A stretch of DNA of 8,158 nucleotides from NCBI GenBank assembly GCA_003647755.1, contig QMNL01000059.1, positions 1 through 8,158 of the forward strand, written 5' to 3'. Positions within the stretch are counted from its first letter, which is position 1. Each line of letters begins with the position of its first letter. This document shows, in pieces, positions 1 to 6,548 of the stretch. The notes below the pieces were generated by a model. The model was not told the origin of the DNA. It made no database searches and worked only from the letters and a program-made list of their open reading frames with translations. The translations under genes were made by a program, and so were the position numbers. The DNA comes from Candidatus Coatesiibacteriota bacterium (GTDB taxonomy: Bacteria > B130-G9).

Positions 1-123
1 CCAATTCCACTCTTGTTTCGCCCAAAACACCGCCCGGGAGCCAACAACCCAACGAATCCGCAGCGCGTTTTGGGGAAACTCCAAACCGCAAATGAAAGCG
101 GCGTCAAGCCGCCGCACTCCAAA
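1..123 (+). repeat. Left copy of a 123-bp dispersed repeat (inverted relative to the copy at 7799-7921)
   Basis: Read on the + strand, this stretch aligns without gaps to the reverse complement of 7799-7921. By hand count about 93 of 123 positions are identical. The first 35 bases are nearly the same (CCAATTCCACTCTTGTTTC is identical), the middle (about 54-95) has diverged, and the last 28 bases (96-123) are identical. That 28-base end contains a small hairpin, GCGGC-GTCAA-GCCGC. The window begins inside the repeat, so its outer edge may lie further left. It encodes nothing convincing: the reading frame through it also runs through the other copy, as expected when two copies align without gaps. 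Confidence 0.85.
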
Positions 124-128
124 CTCAC

Positions 129-147
129 CCACGGGTGCAACTTACAG
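129..147 (+). repeat. Possible decayed copy of the CCGTAGGT hairpin repeat
   Basis: CCACGGGTGCAACTTACAG matches 14 of 19 bases of the perfect hairpin CCGTAGGTGCAACCTACGG found at 7973-7991. The shared core is GGTGCAAC followed one base later by TAC. The stem is no longer perfect. It lies just inside the left 123-bp repeat. It may be a degenerate member of the REP-like family at the right end, or a chance match. Confidence 0.3.
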
Positions 148-210
148 ACCCATGCCTGCCGAACTCATAGCCTCTGCGCAGCCGCAAAGCCTGTTCTGCC
201 TTGCCATTAA

Positions 211-265
211 TCTGATTATTGGGGTTGTGTTCTGAACTTGAGAGCGGTAAAAATTGGGCTATCAT
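211..265 (+). promoter_or_regulatory. Repeat-linked 14-nt motif and promoter-like -35/-10 pair facing the + strand genes
   Basis: TCTGATTATTGGGG (211-224) also occurs upstream of alr on the other strand (7763-7776). In both places it is followed after exactly 13 bases by a -35-like hexamer, here TTGAGA (238-243). A -10-like hexamer follows after exactly 16 bases, here TATCAT (260-265). Each hexamer differs from the sigma-70 consensus at one position. One difficulty is that the -10 overlaps the ATG at 264. If the promoter is used as drawn, translation of the first gene must start further in, or the promoter serves mainly the protease gene. Confidence 0.4.
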
Positions 266-572
266 GTCCAACCTTCCGGGGAATGCTCTCGCTAAGATCG
301 ATGATGTGATTGACGACTGGAGGAAGTTTAGAGGGCATTGGCGGCTTCTCACACACCAGGCGCTCGGCGCAGACGCATTCCTAGCGAGGCGCATCGCGCT
401 CGTCTGGCGCCAGGTTCAGACCATCGAGGACCTCGCGCCTGCCACAAGTGGTTATTTAGATGAGGCCAGAGCCATTCTAGAGTCCTACGGGGTTGGCGCT
501 CTCGAGGCTGGGGACGCATTGGCGGAGCTTCTTGACTCTCTGCGGCGGGACATCGAGGCGGAGACAAGTTGA
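264..572 (+). CDS. Small acidic, helical protein of unknown function
   Basis: I do not recognise this family. From ATG 264 it is 102 residues and soluble-looking, with no signal peptide or membrane segment. Its second half is rich in Leu, Ala and Glu with a helix-like pattern and ends LLDSLRRDIEAETS. Codon third positions look like those of its neighbours, and the frame stays open to TGA at 570-572, 21 bases before the protease gene, so the two are probably cotranscribed. The start is uncertain. No Shine-Dalgarno sequence precedes ATG 264, the frame is open upstream to a TTG at 219, and an in-frame GTG lies at 306. A promoter-like -10 overlaps ATG 264, which would favour a later start. It may be a partner of the protease, but only position suggests this. 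Confidence 0.5.
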   Translation: MSNLPGNALAKIDDVIDDWRKFRGHWRLLTHQALGADAFLARRIALVWRQVQTIEDLAPATSGYLDEARAILESYGVGALEAGDALAELLDSLRRDIEAETS

Positions 573-593
573 CTGCGGAGTAGGGGAAAGTAG

Positions 594-1370
594 ATGCACA
601 AGCTTGACCGATTGATGCCAAGAGCCCCGAAAGCCCGCCTGGTGCTGTCTCTTTCTGTGAAGCTAGCTGTTTTCGCTGGGGCTGCATTTGCGATGCGCGC
701 GGTCTGGCCAGCTGTTGGGATAACCGATAAGGCCTATGGGGCACTGGTCGGAAAGGTCGTGGACTGGGCTGTCCTGTTTCCGCTCTTGCTGATGATGTTT
801 TGGCGCGATATCCGGCTGCTGGGGCGTGCCTTGGGTGCGCCCACCGGGGTGCCCAGGTCATTGGCCGCAGTCATTCTTGCCTTCGTTCTCACAACGTCTG
901 CGACAGGTGTCATTATGATGGTGCTGCCTCGGGCACCCAGCGCCGGCAATCCCAAGCTACAAAGGTTCATTAGAAAGAACGTCATGGAACCGATTGTGCA
1001 GACCGGCAATGTTGGCGCCGCTCCGGTTATGGCTGGGGCTATGGTCTGCATCGGTTCCCCGGTAATAGAAGAGCTGCTCATTCGTGGAGCTCTGTTCTTG
1101 CTGCTCTTAAGGATAGTAGGGAAGTGGCCGGCAGTTCTCGTGTCAAGCCTCATCTTCGCCGCCCTTCACCAGATCGGGATGGACGCCATCAACTGGCCTA
1201 TGTCTTGTGTTCATACTATGCATGGCCTTGTGTTGTGCCTTGTGCTGCTCTACACGCACCGGCTGCGCTGGTGCGTGCTGTTGCACTCGTTATGGAATAG
1301 CAGCCTGTTTGTCGTTATGGTTTTCATGTCCAAGTTCTTGCATCAAATCTGGCCTTGGCACAATCTTTAG
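594..1370 (+). CDS. CPBP-family (CAAX-like) intramembrane glutamic endopeptidase
   Basis: A multi-spanning membrane protein of 258 residues with the CPBP (Abi / PF02517-type) signature in order. Motif 1 is EE-LLI-R at 159-164, motif 2 is F-AAL-H at 188-192, and the last motif is H-SLW-N at 231-235. Family knowledge makes the glutamates and histidines the catalytic set, facing the membrane interior. Hydrophobic segments lie near 17-40, 57-70, 88-111, 143-157, 166-190, 210-221 and 226-246. Bacterial members include prenyl-CAAX-protease relatives, bacteriocin-immunity proteins and regulatory proteases, and the substrate here cannot be inferred. The ATG at 594 has a purine-rich GGGGAAAG a few bases upstream. 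It follows the small unknown gene at 264-572. Its stop codon overlaps that of convergent rodA by 4 bases. Family assignment is secure, function is not. Confidence 0.88.
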   Translation: MHKLDRLMPRAPKARLVLSLSVKLAVFAGAAFAMRAVWPAVGITDKAYGALVGKVVDWAVLFPLLLMMFWRDIRLLGRALGAPTGVPRSLAAVILAFVLTTSATGVIMMVLPRAPSAGNPKLQRFIRKNVMEPIVQTGNVGAAPVMAGAMVCIGSPVIEELLIRGALFLLLLRIVGKWPAVLVSSLIFAALHQIGMDAINWPMSCVHTMHGLVLCLVLLYTHRLRWCVLLHSLWNSSLFVVMVFMSKFLHQIWPWHNL

Positions 1371-2461
1371 AAGGCGAACCTGCGCATCTGAACGCTCTCG
1401 AGCAGACCGAGCATGATAAACACCGCCGTGAGCGACGAGCCGCCGTAGCTCATGAATGGCAGCGGAAGGCCGGTTATCGGCAGAAAGCCTATAACCATCG
1501 CGATGTTGATGAGGAATTGTCCCGCTATAAGCGAGGTGCAGCCGACTGCGAGCAGGAGACCGGCACGGTTTTTGGCGTGCCTTGCTATGGAGAATGCGAT
1601 CCCCACAAGTAACATGAATAAGCCCAGCACTAGCAGGGAACCCAGAAAGCCCTGTTCCTCAGCGTGCACCGAGAAGATGAAGTCGGTGTGCTGTGCGGGC
1701 AGGAAGTGGAGCCTAACCTGGGTGCTCTTGGCGAATCCCTTTCCGAGCACGCCGCCAGAGCCGACAGCTATCTTGGACTGTATCGCTTGGTATCCCGAGC
1801 CGAGCTCGTCATAGGACGGGTCTATGAATGCGATGATGCGTTGTCGTTGGTAAGCCTTGAGAAAGAACCAGCCCGGTAAGGCCGACAACGCCCCAGCAAG
1901 AACTGTGAGAACAATGGGTAAGAGACGGCGCTGCGCCACAATCGCCAACACGATAAACGGGATGAGGAACATTACAGCTGTGCCGAAGTCGGGCTGCTTG
2001 ACGATGAGTGCGGCGGGGACTGCCACGATGACCACGCCTCCGAGTATCTGGAGCCAGGGCCGCCCGCGCAATCGCTCCGATGAGAAGAGCTTCACAAGCG
2101 CAAGGACGGTAGTAATCTTGGCGAGCTCGGACGGTTGAAACCTGACGAAGCCGAGGTCGAGCCATCGTTTGGAGCCTGCGATCGGTTCTGCAAACAAAAG
2201 GACTGCGACGAGAACGAGCGATGCGGCAAGTTGGATAATGTATGCGGCCTTTATCAGGCGATTGTAATCCACAAACATCGTAACTGTCATGGCCACGAGA
2301 CCCAGCACAAGCCACTTCAGCTGGCCCCTGTATGCCATATTGGCCTGCGGTCCTGTCCCAAAGGTCGCAGCGTAGATGGTCGCAACCCCAATTAGGGAAA
2401 GCACTACCGCAACAAGGATTAACCACCAGTTGATGTTCTGGATGACGCGTCTATCTAACAT
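1367..2461 (-). CDS. rodA: Peptidoglycan glycosyltransferase RodA (SEDS family)
   Basis: RodA polymerises lipid II into glycan strands during cell elongation, as the partner of the transpeptidase PBP2 (encoded just upstream). The 364-residue protein is an integral membrane protein of normal SEDS length. Recognisable blocks are FQPSELAK (108-115), KQPDFGTA (155-162), GYQAIQSKIAVGSGG (223-237), LPAQHTDFIFSVHAEE (254-269) and GLPLPFMSYGGSS (331-343). The Asp of HTD (260) corresponds to the essential catalytic aspartate of the family. The QHTDFIF form together with the mrdA neighbour fits RodA rather than the division paralogue FtsW. The ATG at 2461 has a G-run (GGGGGTTAA) just upstream. It is the last gene of the operon, 27 bases after mrdA. 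Its stop overlaps the convergent protease gene, and I see no terminator hairpin at the junction. Confidence 0.95.
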   Translation of the reverse strand: MLDRRVIQNINWWLILVAVVLSLIGVATIYAATFGTGPQANMAYRGQLKWLVLGLVAMTVTMFVDYNRLIKAAYIIQLAASLVLVAVLLFAEPIAGSKRWLDLGFVRFQPSELAKITTVLALVKLFSSERLRGRPWLQILGGVVIVAVPAALIVKQPDFGTAVMFLIPFIVLAIVAQRRLLPIVLTVLAGALSALPGWFFLKAYQRQRIIAFIDPSYDELGSGYQAIQSKIAVGSGGVLGKGFAKSTQVRLHFLPAQHTDFIFSVHAEEQGFLGSLLVLGLFMLLVGIAFSIARHAKNRAGLLLAVGCTSLIAGQFLINIAMVIGFLPITGLPLPFMSYGGSSLTAVFIMLGLLESVQMRRFAF

Positions 2462-2488
2462 TTAACCCCCATTTTCAGTCCGCTCGTC

Positions 2489-4306
2489 TCAGTGCTCGTT
2501 CTCCAGATCGCACTCCCGAAACGCCGCCGCGACGATTTGTCTGGCCAAGACCGCTGCCGCGTGGCCTCCTGCGCCGCCATGTTCAACCAGAACAACGAAG
2601 GCAATCTCGGGCTCATCCGCCGGGGCATATCCTATAAACCACGAGTGAGGCCGTCTCTCGTAGGGGATGTCCTCGAGAATCGTCTCCTCGTCGTCAACTC
2701 GTTGAACAACCTGGGCAGTGCCGGTTTTGCCCGCTATTTTGGGGAAATCCAGCCTCGCTCGCCAGCCCGTGCCTCCCTGCCGGTTGACGACGCCGAACAG
2801 AGCGTCCCGGACCAGCTTTATGTATGGAGCGTTGACCGCGACATGGCCCACAACGTGCCGCCCAAACCGTTTCAGAATCTCCCCATCCGGAGATTCTACG
2901 CGCCGGACTACGAACGGCCTGAGGACATCTCCTCCGTTGACAAGGGCACACACAGCGACCGCCATTTGCAGCGGCGTTACGAGAATCCTGCCCTGCCCAA
3001 TCGAGGAGGCAACGACGTCGCCCGGCCAATAGTTCTGGAGGTCCTTGGCACTCGGGATATATCCGTTTTCCTCGTGCGAGACCTCGAACCCAGTCGGACT
3101 TCCAAGCCCAAACTCTCTCGCCATGTCGGCAATCGGGCCTATCCCGCACGCAAGCGACGTCTTGTAGAAGAATATGTTGCACGAATGGACGATCGCCGGA
3201 CCAACTGAGAGTTCGCCGTGCCCGTGTTTCTTCCAGCAATGAAACTCCTCAGCACCCAGTTTCATCACCCCAGTGCACTCGAACTGCTCATCCGTCGTTA
3301 TGGCCTTGGACTGCAGCGCGGCCAAAGCCACGAAAAGCTTGAAGGTGGAGCCCGGAGGATACTGTCCCGCAACACATCTGTTGTTCATGGGCGCATCGGG
3401 ATCGTCCTTCAGTTTCTGCCAATCCTCCGGGGATATCTGAGACTCGAAGGCTGTCAGGTTGAACGCTGGTCTGGAGACCATCGCCAGGATCTCTCCTGTG
3501 CCCGGGCTCATCACAACAACCGCGCCTTTTCTAACATCAAAAACTCTCTCTATCGCAGACTGAAGTTCCAAGTCCAACGTTAGAACGACGTTGTCTCCGG
3601 GAACTGGCTTCTCGGCCCGTTTGAGTGTCCTGAGGACCCGTCCCATCGCGTTGGTCTCCACCAGGCGCCGCCCATCCGAACCCCTCAGGTATTCATCCAT
3701 GAATAGTTCGATGCCTGAGCGTCCCATCTTGTCTCCCAGCTTGATGCGGCCGCCAGAACGCTGTATCTCGGGCTTGGTTGCCTCGCCCAGGTATCCGATG
3801 AGGTGGCATGCGAGCGTGGGCTCTATAAAGCGCCGTTTGGGCCGAATTGCTACCTCGAGGCCGGGGAGGTCCAGCCTGTGTTCCTCGAGCACGGACAGCG
3901 CTTTGAAGCTGACATCGCGCACGGCCATAACGGCGCGCCTTCGCATCTTACCTCGAGAGACCCGAACGATCTCGCTCTTGGGTATGCCCGCCATTCGCGA
4001 GAATGCCTTCAAGCTGTCAAGGGCGGAGCGGCTTGCGCTACCGGCAAGAACATCGAATGACGGCCTGTTCCCCACCAATTGCCGACCCTCTCTATCGAGA
4101 ATCATCCCTCTCGGCGCCTCGTCCACGACGATCCTAATCCTGTTCTGTTCGCTCAGATCTTTGTAGTAGGCAGCCTTCACTACTTGAAGGAACCAAAGCC
4201 TGGTGGCTATCACCGTTGAGAGGATGACGAACCCTATGAAGACAAAGCCCGACCTCCGCCGCAAGCGCCTTAGGAGGCTTGCATCCTCGCCTAAGTCAAT
4301 CGGCAT
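2489..4306 (-). CDS. mrdA: Penicillin-binding protein 2 (elongation-specific D,D-transpeptidase)
   Basis: Class B penicillin-binding protein of 605 residues, the usual size for PBP2. It cross-links peptidoglycan stem peptides in the periplasm with RodA. A basic N-terminus (RRLRRR) is followed by one membrane anchor at about 20-42. Next comes the pedestal/dimerisation region (about 60-240, with APRGMILDREG at 64-74 and the GRSGIE block at 195-200), then the transpeptidase domain from about 258. The active-site motifs are intact: STFK with nucleophile Ser320 and Lys323, SCN at 375-377, and KTGT at 527-530. A Cys313 and a Cys-rich stretch (343, 357, 376, 387) lie near the active site; I draw no conclusion from them. 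The ATG at 4306 overlaps the mreD end by 11 bases and has GGGAG (4315-4319) eight bases upstream, which fixes the start. Confidence 0.96.
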   Translation of the reverse strand: MPIDLGEDASLLRRLRRRSGFVFIGFVILSTVIATRLWFLQVVKAAYYKDLSEQNRIRIVVDEAPRGMILDREGRQLVGNRPSFDVLAGSASRSALDSLKAFSRMAGIPKSEIVRVSRGKMRRRAVMAVRDVSFKALSVLEEHRLDLPGLEVAIRPKRRFIEPTLACHLIGYLGEATKPEIQRSGGRIKLGDKMGRSGIELFMDEYLRGSDGRRLVETNAMGRVLRTLKRAEKPVPGDNVVLTLDLELQSAIERVFDVRKGAVVVMSPGTGEILAMVSRPAFNLTAFESQISPEDWQKLKDDPDAPMNNRCVAGQYPPGSTFKLFVALAALQSKAITTDEQFECTGVMKLGAEEFHCWKKHGHGELSVGPAIVHSCNIFFYKTSLACGIGPIADMAREFGLGSPTGFEVSHEENGYIPSAKDLQNYWPGDVVASSIGQGRILVTPLQMAVAVCALVNGGDVLRPFVVRRVESPDGEILKRFGRHVVGHVAVNAPYIKLVRDALFGVVNRQGGTGWRARLDFPKIAGKTGTAQVVQRVDDEETILEDIPYERRPHSWFIGYAPADEPEIAFVVLVEHGGAGGHAAAVLARQIVAAAFRECDLENEH

Positions 4307-4841
4307 TTGCCGAACTCCCGTCTATCACGTCGGCCGGGACGCGGGGAGGCTTGAAGAACCTATTTCTTGAAAGAACGCGGAAAATGACCATCCCCAGAAC
4401 AGTAGTGGAGAGGACGCCGGCGATCATCAGCATCGCGAATGTTCCGGGGTTGATGCTAGTTGGAGAAGTGGTTGTCTGGAACACATATAGCAGGACATAG
4501 TTGAGGATCGAGCAGGTGAACAACGCCAGCAGGTGGGCCACGGGGCTGTTCGGAAGAACTCTCCGGCCCAAGAGTCCAGCAAACAGCCCTATTAACGTCT
4601 TCACCAGAGCGTTCGTGCCGAGCGCACAGCCAGAGAGGCAGTCTTCGAGCAGGCCCACGATGAACCCAACGCTCATGCCTGACCTGGCACCTCTGGCGAG
4701 CCCGGTCCAAATGACAACTAGCAGACCCAGATCGATAAACACCATCTCAAAGGGTGAGAAATGCAGTATTGCCGTCTGAACAGTGATAACCAACATAACT
4801 AAAAGTGCGTAAGCAATGACCTGGTGGCTCGCCCTAGACAC
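4296..4841 (-). CDS. mreD: Rod shape-determining protein MreD
   Basis: A small polytopic membrane protein of 181 residues, the normal size for MreD, which belongs to the MreBCD/RodA/PBP2 elongation complex. Several hydrophobic segments are visible, starting with IAYALLVMLVITVQTAIL. The family's most conserved block is present as GFIVGLLED...LGTNALVKTLIG (residues about 59-85). I chose GTG 4841 because AGGAGG/AGGGAG (4851-4859) lies at suitable spacing upstream and because it leaves only an 8-base overlap with the preceding glycosyltransferase gene. A longer frame opens at a GTG at 4877 (193 residues), with no ribosome-binding site and a 44-base overlap. MreC and MreB genes, normally directly upstream, are missing here. 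Overall assignment rests on size, topology, the conserved block and the mrdA-rodA context. Confidence 0.88.
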   Translation of the reverse strand: MSRASHQVIAYALLVMLVITVQTAILHFSPFEMVFIDLGLLVVIWTGLARGARSGMSVGFIVGLLEDCLSGCALGTNALVKTLIGLFAGLLGRRVLPNSPVAHLLALFTCSILNYVLLYVFQTTTSPTSINPGTFAMLMIAGVLSTTVLGMVIFRVLSRNRFFKPPRVPADVIDGSSANAD

Positions 4842-5976
4842 TGTCCTGCACTCCCTCCTGCTCTTGCATGACGACACGATTGTAGATCGACAGCACCGAT
4901 TCGGCCATTCTGTCTGCCGTGAACTGTTTGAAGACCCTCTTTTGGGCGAATCCGCCTAGCCGGGCCGCAAGAGCCTTATCTGACAGAAGCAGGCCAATGG
5001 CGCGAGAGAGCGACTTGGAATCCATCGGCGGCACAACTAGGCCGGTAAGGCCGTCGAGATTGACCTCCTCGATGCCCGTATCCAGCGCCGTGCTGACGAC
5101 CGGCTTGCCGCATGTCATCGCCTCGATCTGGGAGACCCCAAAGGCCTCGCTCCTGTAAATGGACGGAAGGCAGAAGACATCGCAGCAGTGGTAGTAAACC
5201 GGGAGGCTTTTTTCATCGACCTCGCCCACAAAGAGGACCTTTTCGCCCAAGTCGCGGGAGCTGCTGTACTTCTCAAGTTCCGCCCGCATCGGGCCATCAC
5301 CGACAATCAAAAGCTTCGCATCAAGCAATTGCATCGCATCGATCAGAAACTTCAGCCCCTTGTAGTAGCGGAGGCGTCCTACAAATAGGACGATACGGTC
5401 GCCGAACTTGGCTCTCAGCTGCTTGACCTGACGGGCGACATCATCTGTCAGGGAGAAGCGAGACACATCGATGCCGAGCGGGATGGGACGGCATTTGGCC
5501 GTGAAGTTCGAGAGATACGCCGAGGACCGCGCATAACGCTCGGACGTGGGCAGGATCACATCGCAAAGCTGCAAGAACCTCATCAGGAATGGCCGATAGA
5601 AGGGCAGGAACTTGGCCTGCCGAACAATGTCGCTGTGCCACGTAACGACTACCTTGCCCGCAGGCCGGACGAGCAGGTATGAGATGACTGCCGTTGGATT
5701 TGGAAGGTGAAAATGGAGGATGTCATATCGCTCTCGACCCAGATAACAACCAAATAGAGGCGACACCGGTGCGGATAGAAAGCGTCCGAGCTCTCCGACC
5801 TTTGTAACCCTGATGCCGTCTATGACCTCAAGTTCTGTCCGCAAGCCCCGATTCGCGACCAGCACATCGACGTTAGCAACCCTCGAGAGCCTATTGGACA
5901 GCAGGGCGATATGCTTCTCGATCCCACCGAATATTGGGGGACAGTAGTCCTTATAGACCTGAAGGATTCTTAACAC
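4834..5976 (-). CDS. Family 4 glycosyltransferase (GT-B fold)
   Basis: 380 residues with the two-domain GT-B layout of CAZy family GT4 retaining glycosyltransferases. The N-terminal acceptor domain has the glycine-rich start YKDYCPPIFGGIEKH (8-22). It also has HFHLPN (88-93) and TWHSD (112-116). The C-terminal donor-binding domain begins near VLFVGRLRYYKGLKFLIDA (196-214). It carries IVGDGP (224-229) and the E-x7-E signature from Glu277 to Glu285 in SEAFGVSQIEAM. No membrane segment is present, so it is cytoplasmic or peripheral. The sugar donor and acceptor cannot be told from the sequence: lipid-linked envelope glycan, O-antigen or glycolipid synthesis are all possible. The GTG start at 5976 overlaps the Gx gene by 7 bases with GGCAGG upstream, so translation is probably coupled. 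A GT4 enzyme where mreC normally sits is unusual. Confidence 0.9.
   Translation of the reverse strand: MLRILQVYKDYCPPIFGGIEKHIALLSNRLSRVANVDVLVANRGLRTELEVIDGIRVTKVGELGRFLSAPVSPLFGCYLGRERYDILHFHLPNPTAVISYLLVRPAGKVVVTWHSDIVRQAKFLPFYRPFLMRFLQLCDVILPTSERYARSSAYLSNFTAKCRPIPLGIDVSRFSLTDDVARQVKQLRAKFGDRIVLFVGRLRYYKGLKFLIDAMQLLDAKLLIVGDGPMRAELEKYSSSRDLGEKVLFVGEVDEKSLPVYYHCCDVFCLPSIYRSEAFGVSQIEAMTCGKPVVSTALDTGIEEVNLDGLTGLVVPPMDSKSLSRAIGLLLSDKALAARLGGFAQKRVFKQFTADRMAESVLSIYNRVVMQEQEGVQDSV
4851..4859 (-). promoter_or_regulatory. Ribosome-binding site deciding the mreD start
   Basis: On the minus strand this reads AGGAGGGAG, a strong anti-Shine-Dalgarno match 9-12 bases upstream of GTG 4841. It lies inside the last codons of the glycosyltransferase gene. 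It supports GTG 4841 over the unaided GTG at 4877. Confidence 0.6.
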
Positions 5977-6548
5977 TTGCCTGCCGACTCGTGATCAGAA
6001 GTTCGCGCGGTCAGGATACCGTGGCGCTTCGCCCAGGTGAGGATTGCCGTTGCAGCAAGCCCGGTCAGCGTTCCTGTGCCAAGTGAGACCAACAGGAAGT
6101 ATGGCATCAGTTTTAGTATTGCCACGTGTCTCACGAACAGGAGATATACAACGAAGAACTGCGCCACAGTGTGACAATATGCCCCAACCACACTTATTCC
6201 GATGTAAGAGAGCCACCCTCCGAAGCAATACCACACAAGTGCCATCGAGAGACAGGATACTACCCCGGCACACAGACTTAGCCAGAATCCGGGCGACAGA
6301 AACGTCCCGATGACGAAGGAGGCAAGCAATATCCGTGCGACGTTGACCAGAAGCGCAGTCCTCACCCCAAACGAGGCCAGGACTATCAAGACCACAACAT
6401 TCGCAAGGCCGAGCCGGAGCCACGGCAGGGGTGTGGGGATGAAGACCTCCGCTGCCCTGAACCCGACGGCCAGTGCCGTCAGCATCGACAGCTGCATCAT
6501 GGATGGTCGCGAGAGGGATTGTGCTGTCCATGCAGCCGGGCTATTCAT
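5970..6548 (-). CDS. Gx transporter / 'heptaprenyl diphosphate synthase component I'-like membrane protein (PF07456 type)
   Basis: A hydrophobic protein of 192 residues with about five or six membrane segments. The pattern PLPWLRLGLANVVVLIVLASFG, followed by VARILLASFVIGTFLSPGFWLSLCAGVVSCLSM, is typical of the family annotated as Gx transporter or heptaprenyl diphosphate synthase component I. The activity of this family is poorly established, and the fold resembles the small membrane subunits of ECF-type transporters more than a prenyl synthase. Family members often sit beside a NusG-domain-II protein or a polyprenyl synthetase; neither is in this window. I chose ATG 6548 because it overlaps the alr stop as ATGAATAG (8 bases). 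The frame also opens 16 codons earlier, inside alr, but that would give a long overlap. Role here: possibly lipid-carrier or cofactor supply for wall synthesis (inference). Confidence 0.78.
   Translation of the reverse strand: MNSPAAWTAQSLSRPSMMQLSMLTALAVGFRAAEVFIPTPLPWLRLGLANVVVLIVLASFGVRTALLVNVARILLASFVIGTFLSPGFWLSLCAGVVSCLSMALVWYCFGGWLSYIGISVVGAYCHTVAQFFVVYLLFVRHVAILKLMPYFLLVSLGTGTLTGLAATAILTWAKRHGILTARTSDHESAGKC

Noticed and set aside
13..210. Short open frame through the left repeat
   Set aside because: It shares an in-frame stretch (GVKPPHSK) with the frame 7772-8134 only because the two repeat copies align without gaps. Changes are not concentrated at third codon positions and the frame continues into unrelated spacer.
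349..861. Minus-strand open frame (170 codons) opposite the small gene and the protease
   Set aside because: Its product is Pro/Arg-rich and low in complexity, it covers two better-supported + strand frames, and it has no ribosome-binding site or motif.
2492..3208. Long + strand open frame (238 codons) opposite mrdA
   Set aside because: It lies wholly antisense to the well-conserved PBP2 transpeptidase domain and its translation matches no recognisable family. It is a shadow of a GC-rich gene.
5995..6531. 178-codon alternative frame inside the Gx gene
   Set aside because: It lies on the same strand in another frame, is Cys/Arg/His-rich without membrane character, and overlaps the frame with clear family motifs.
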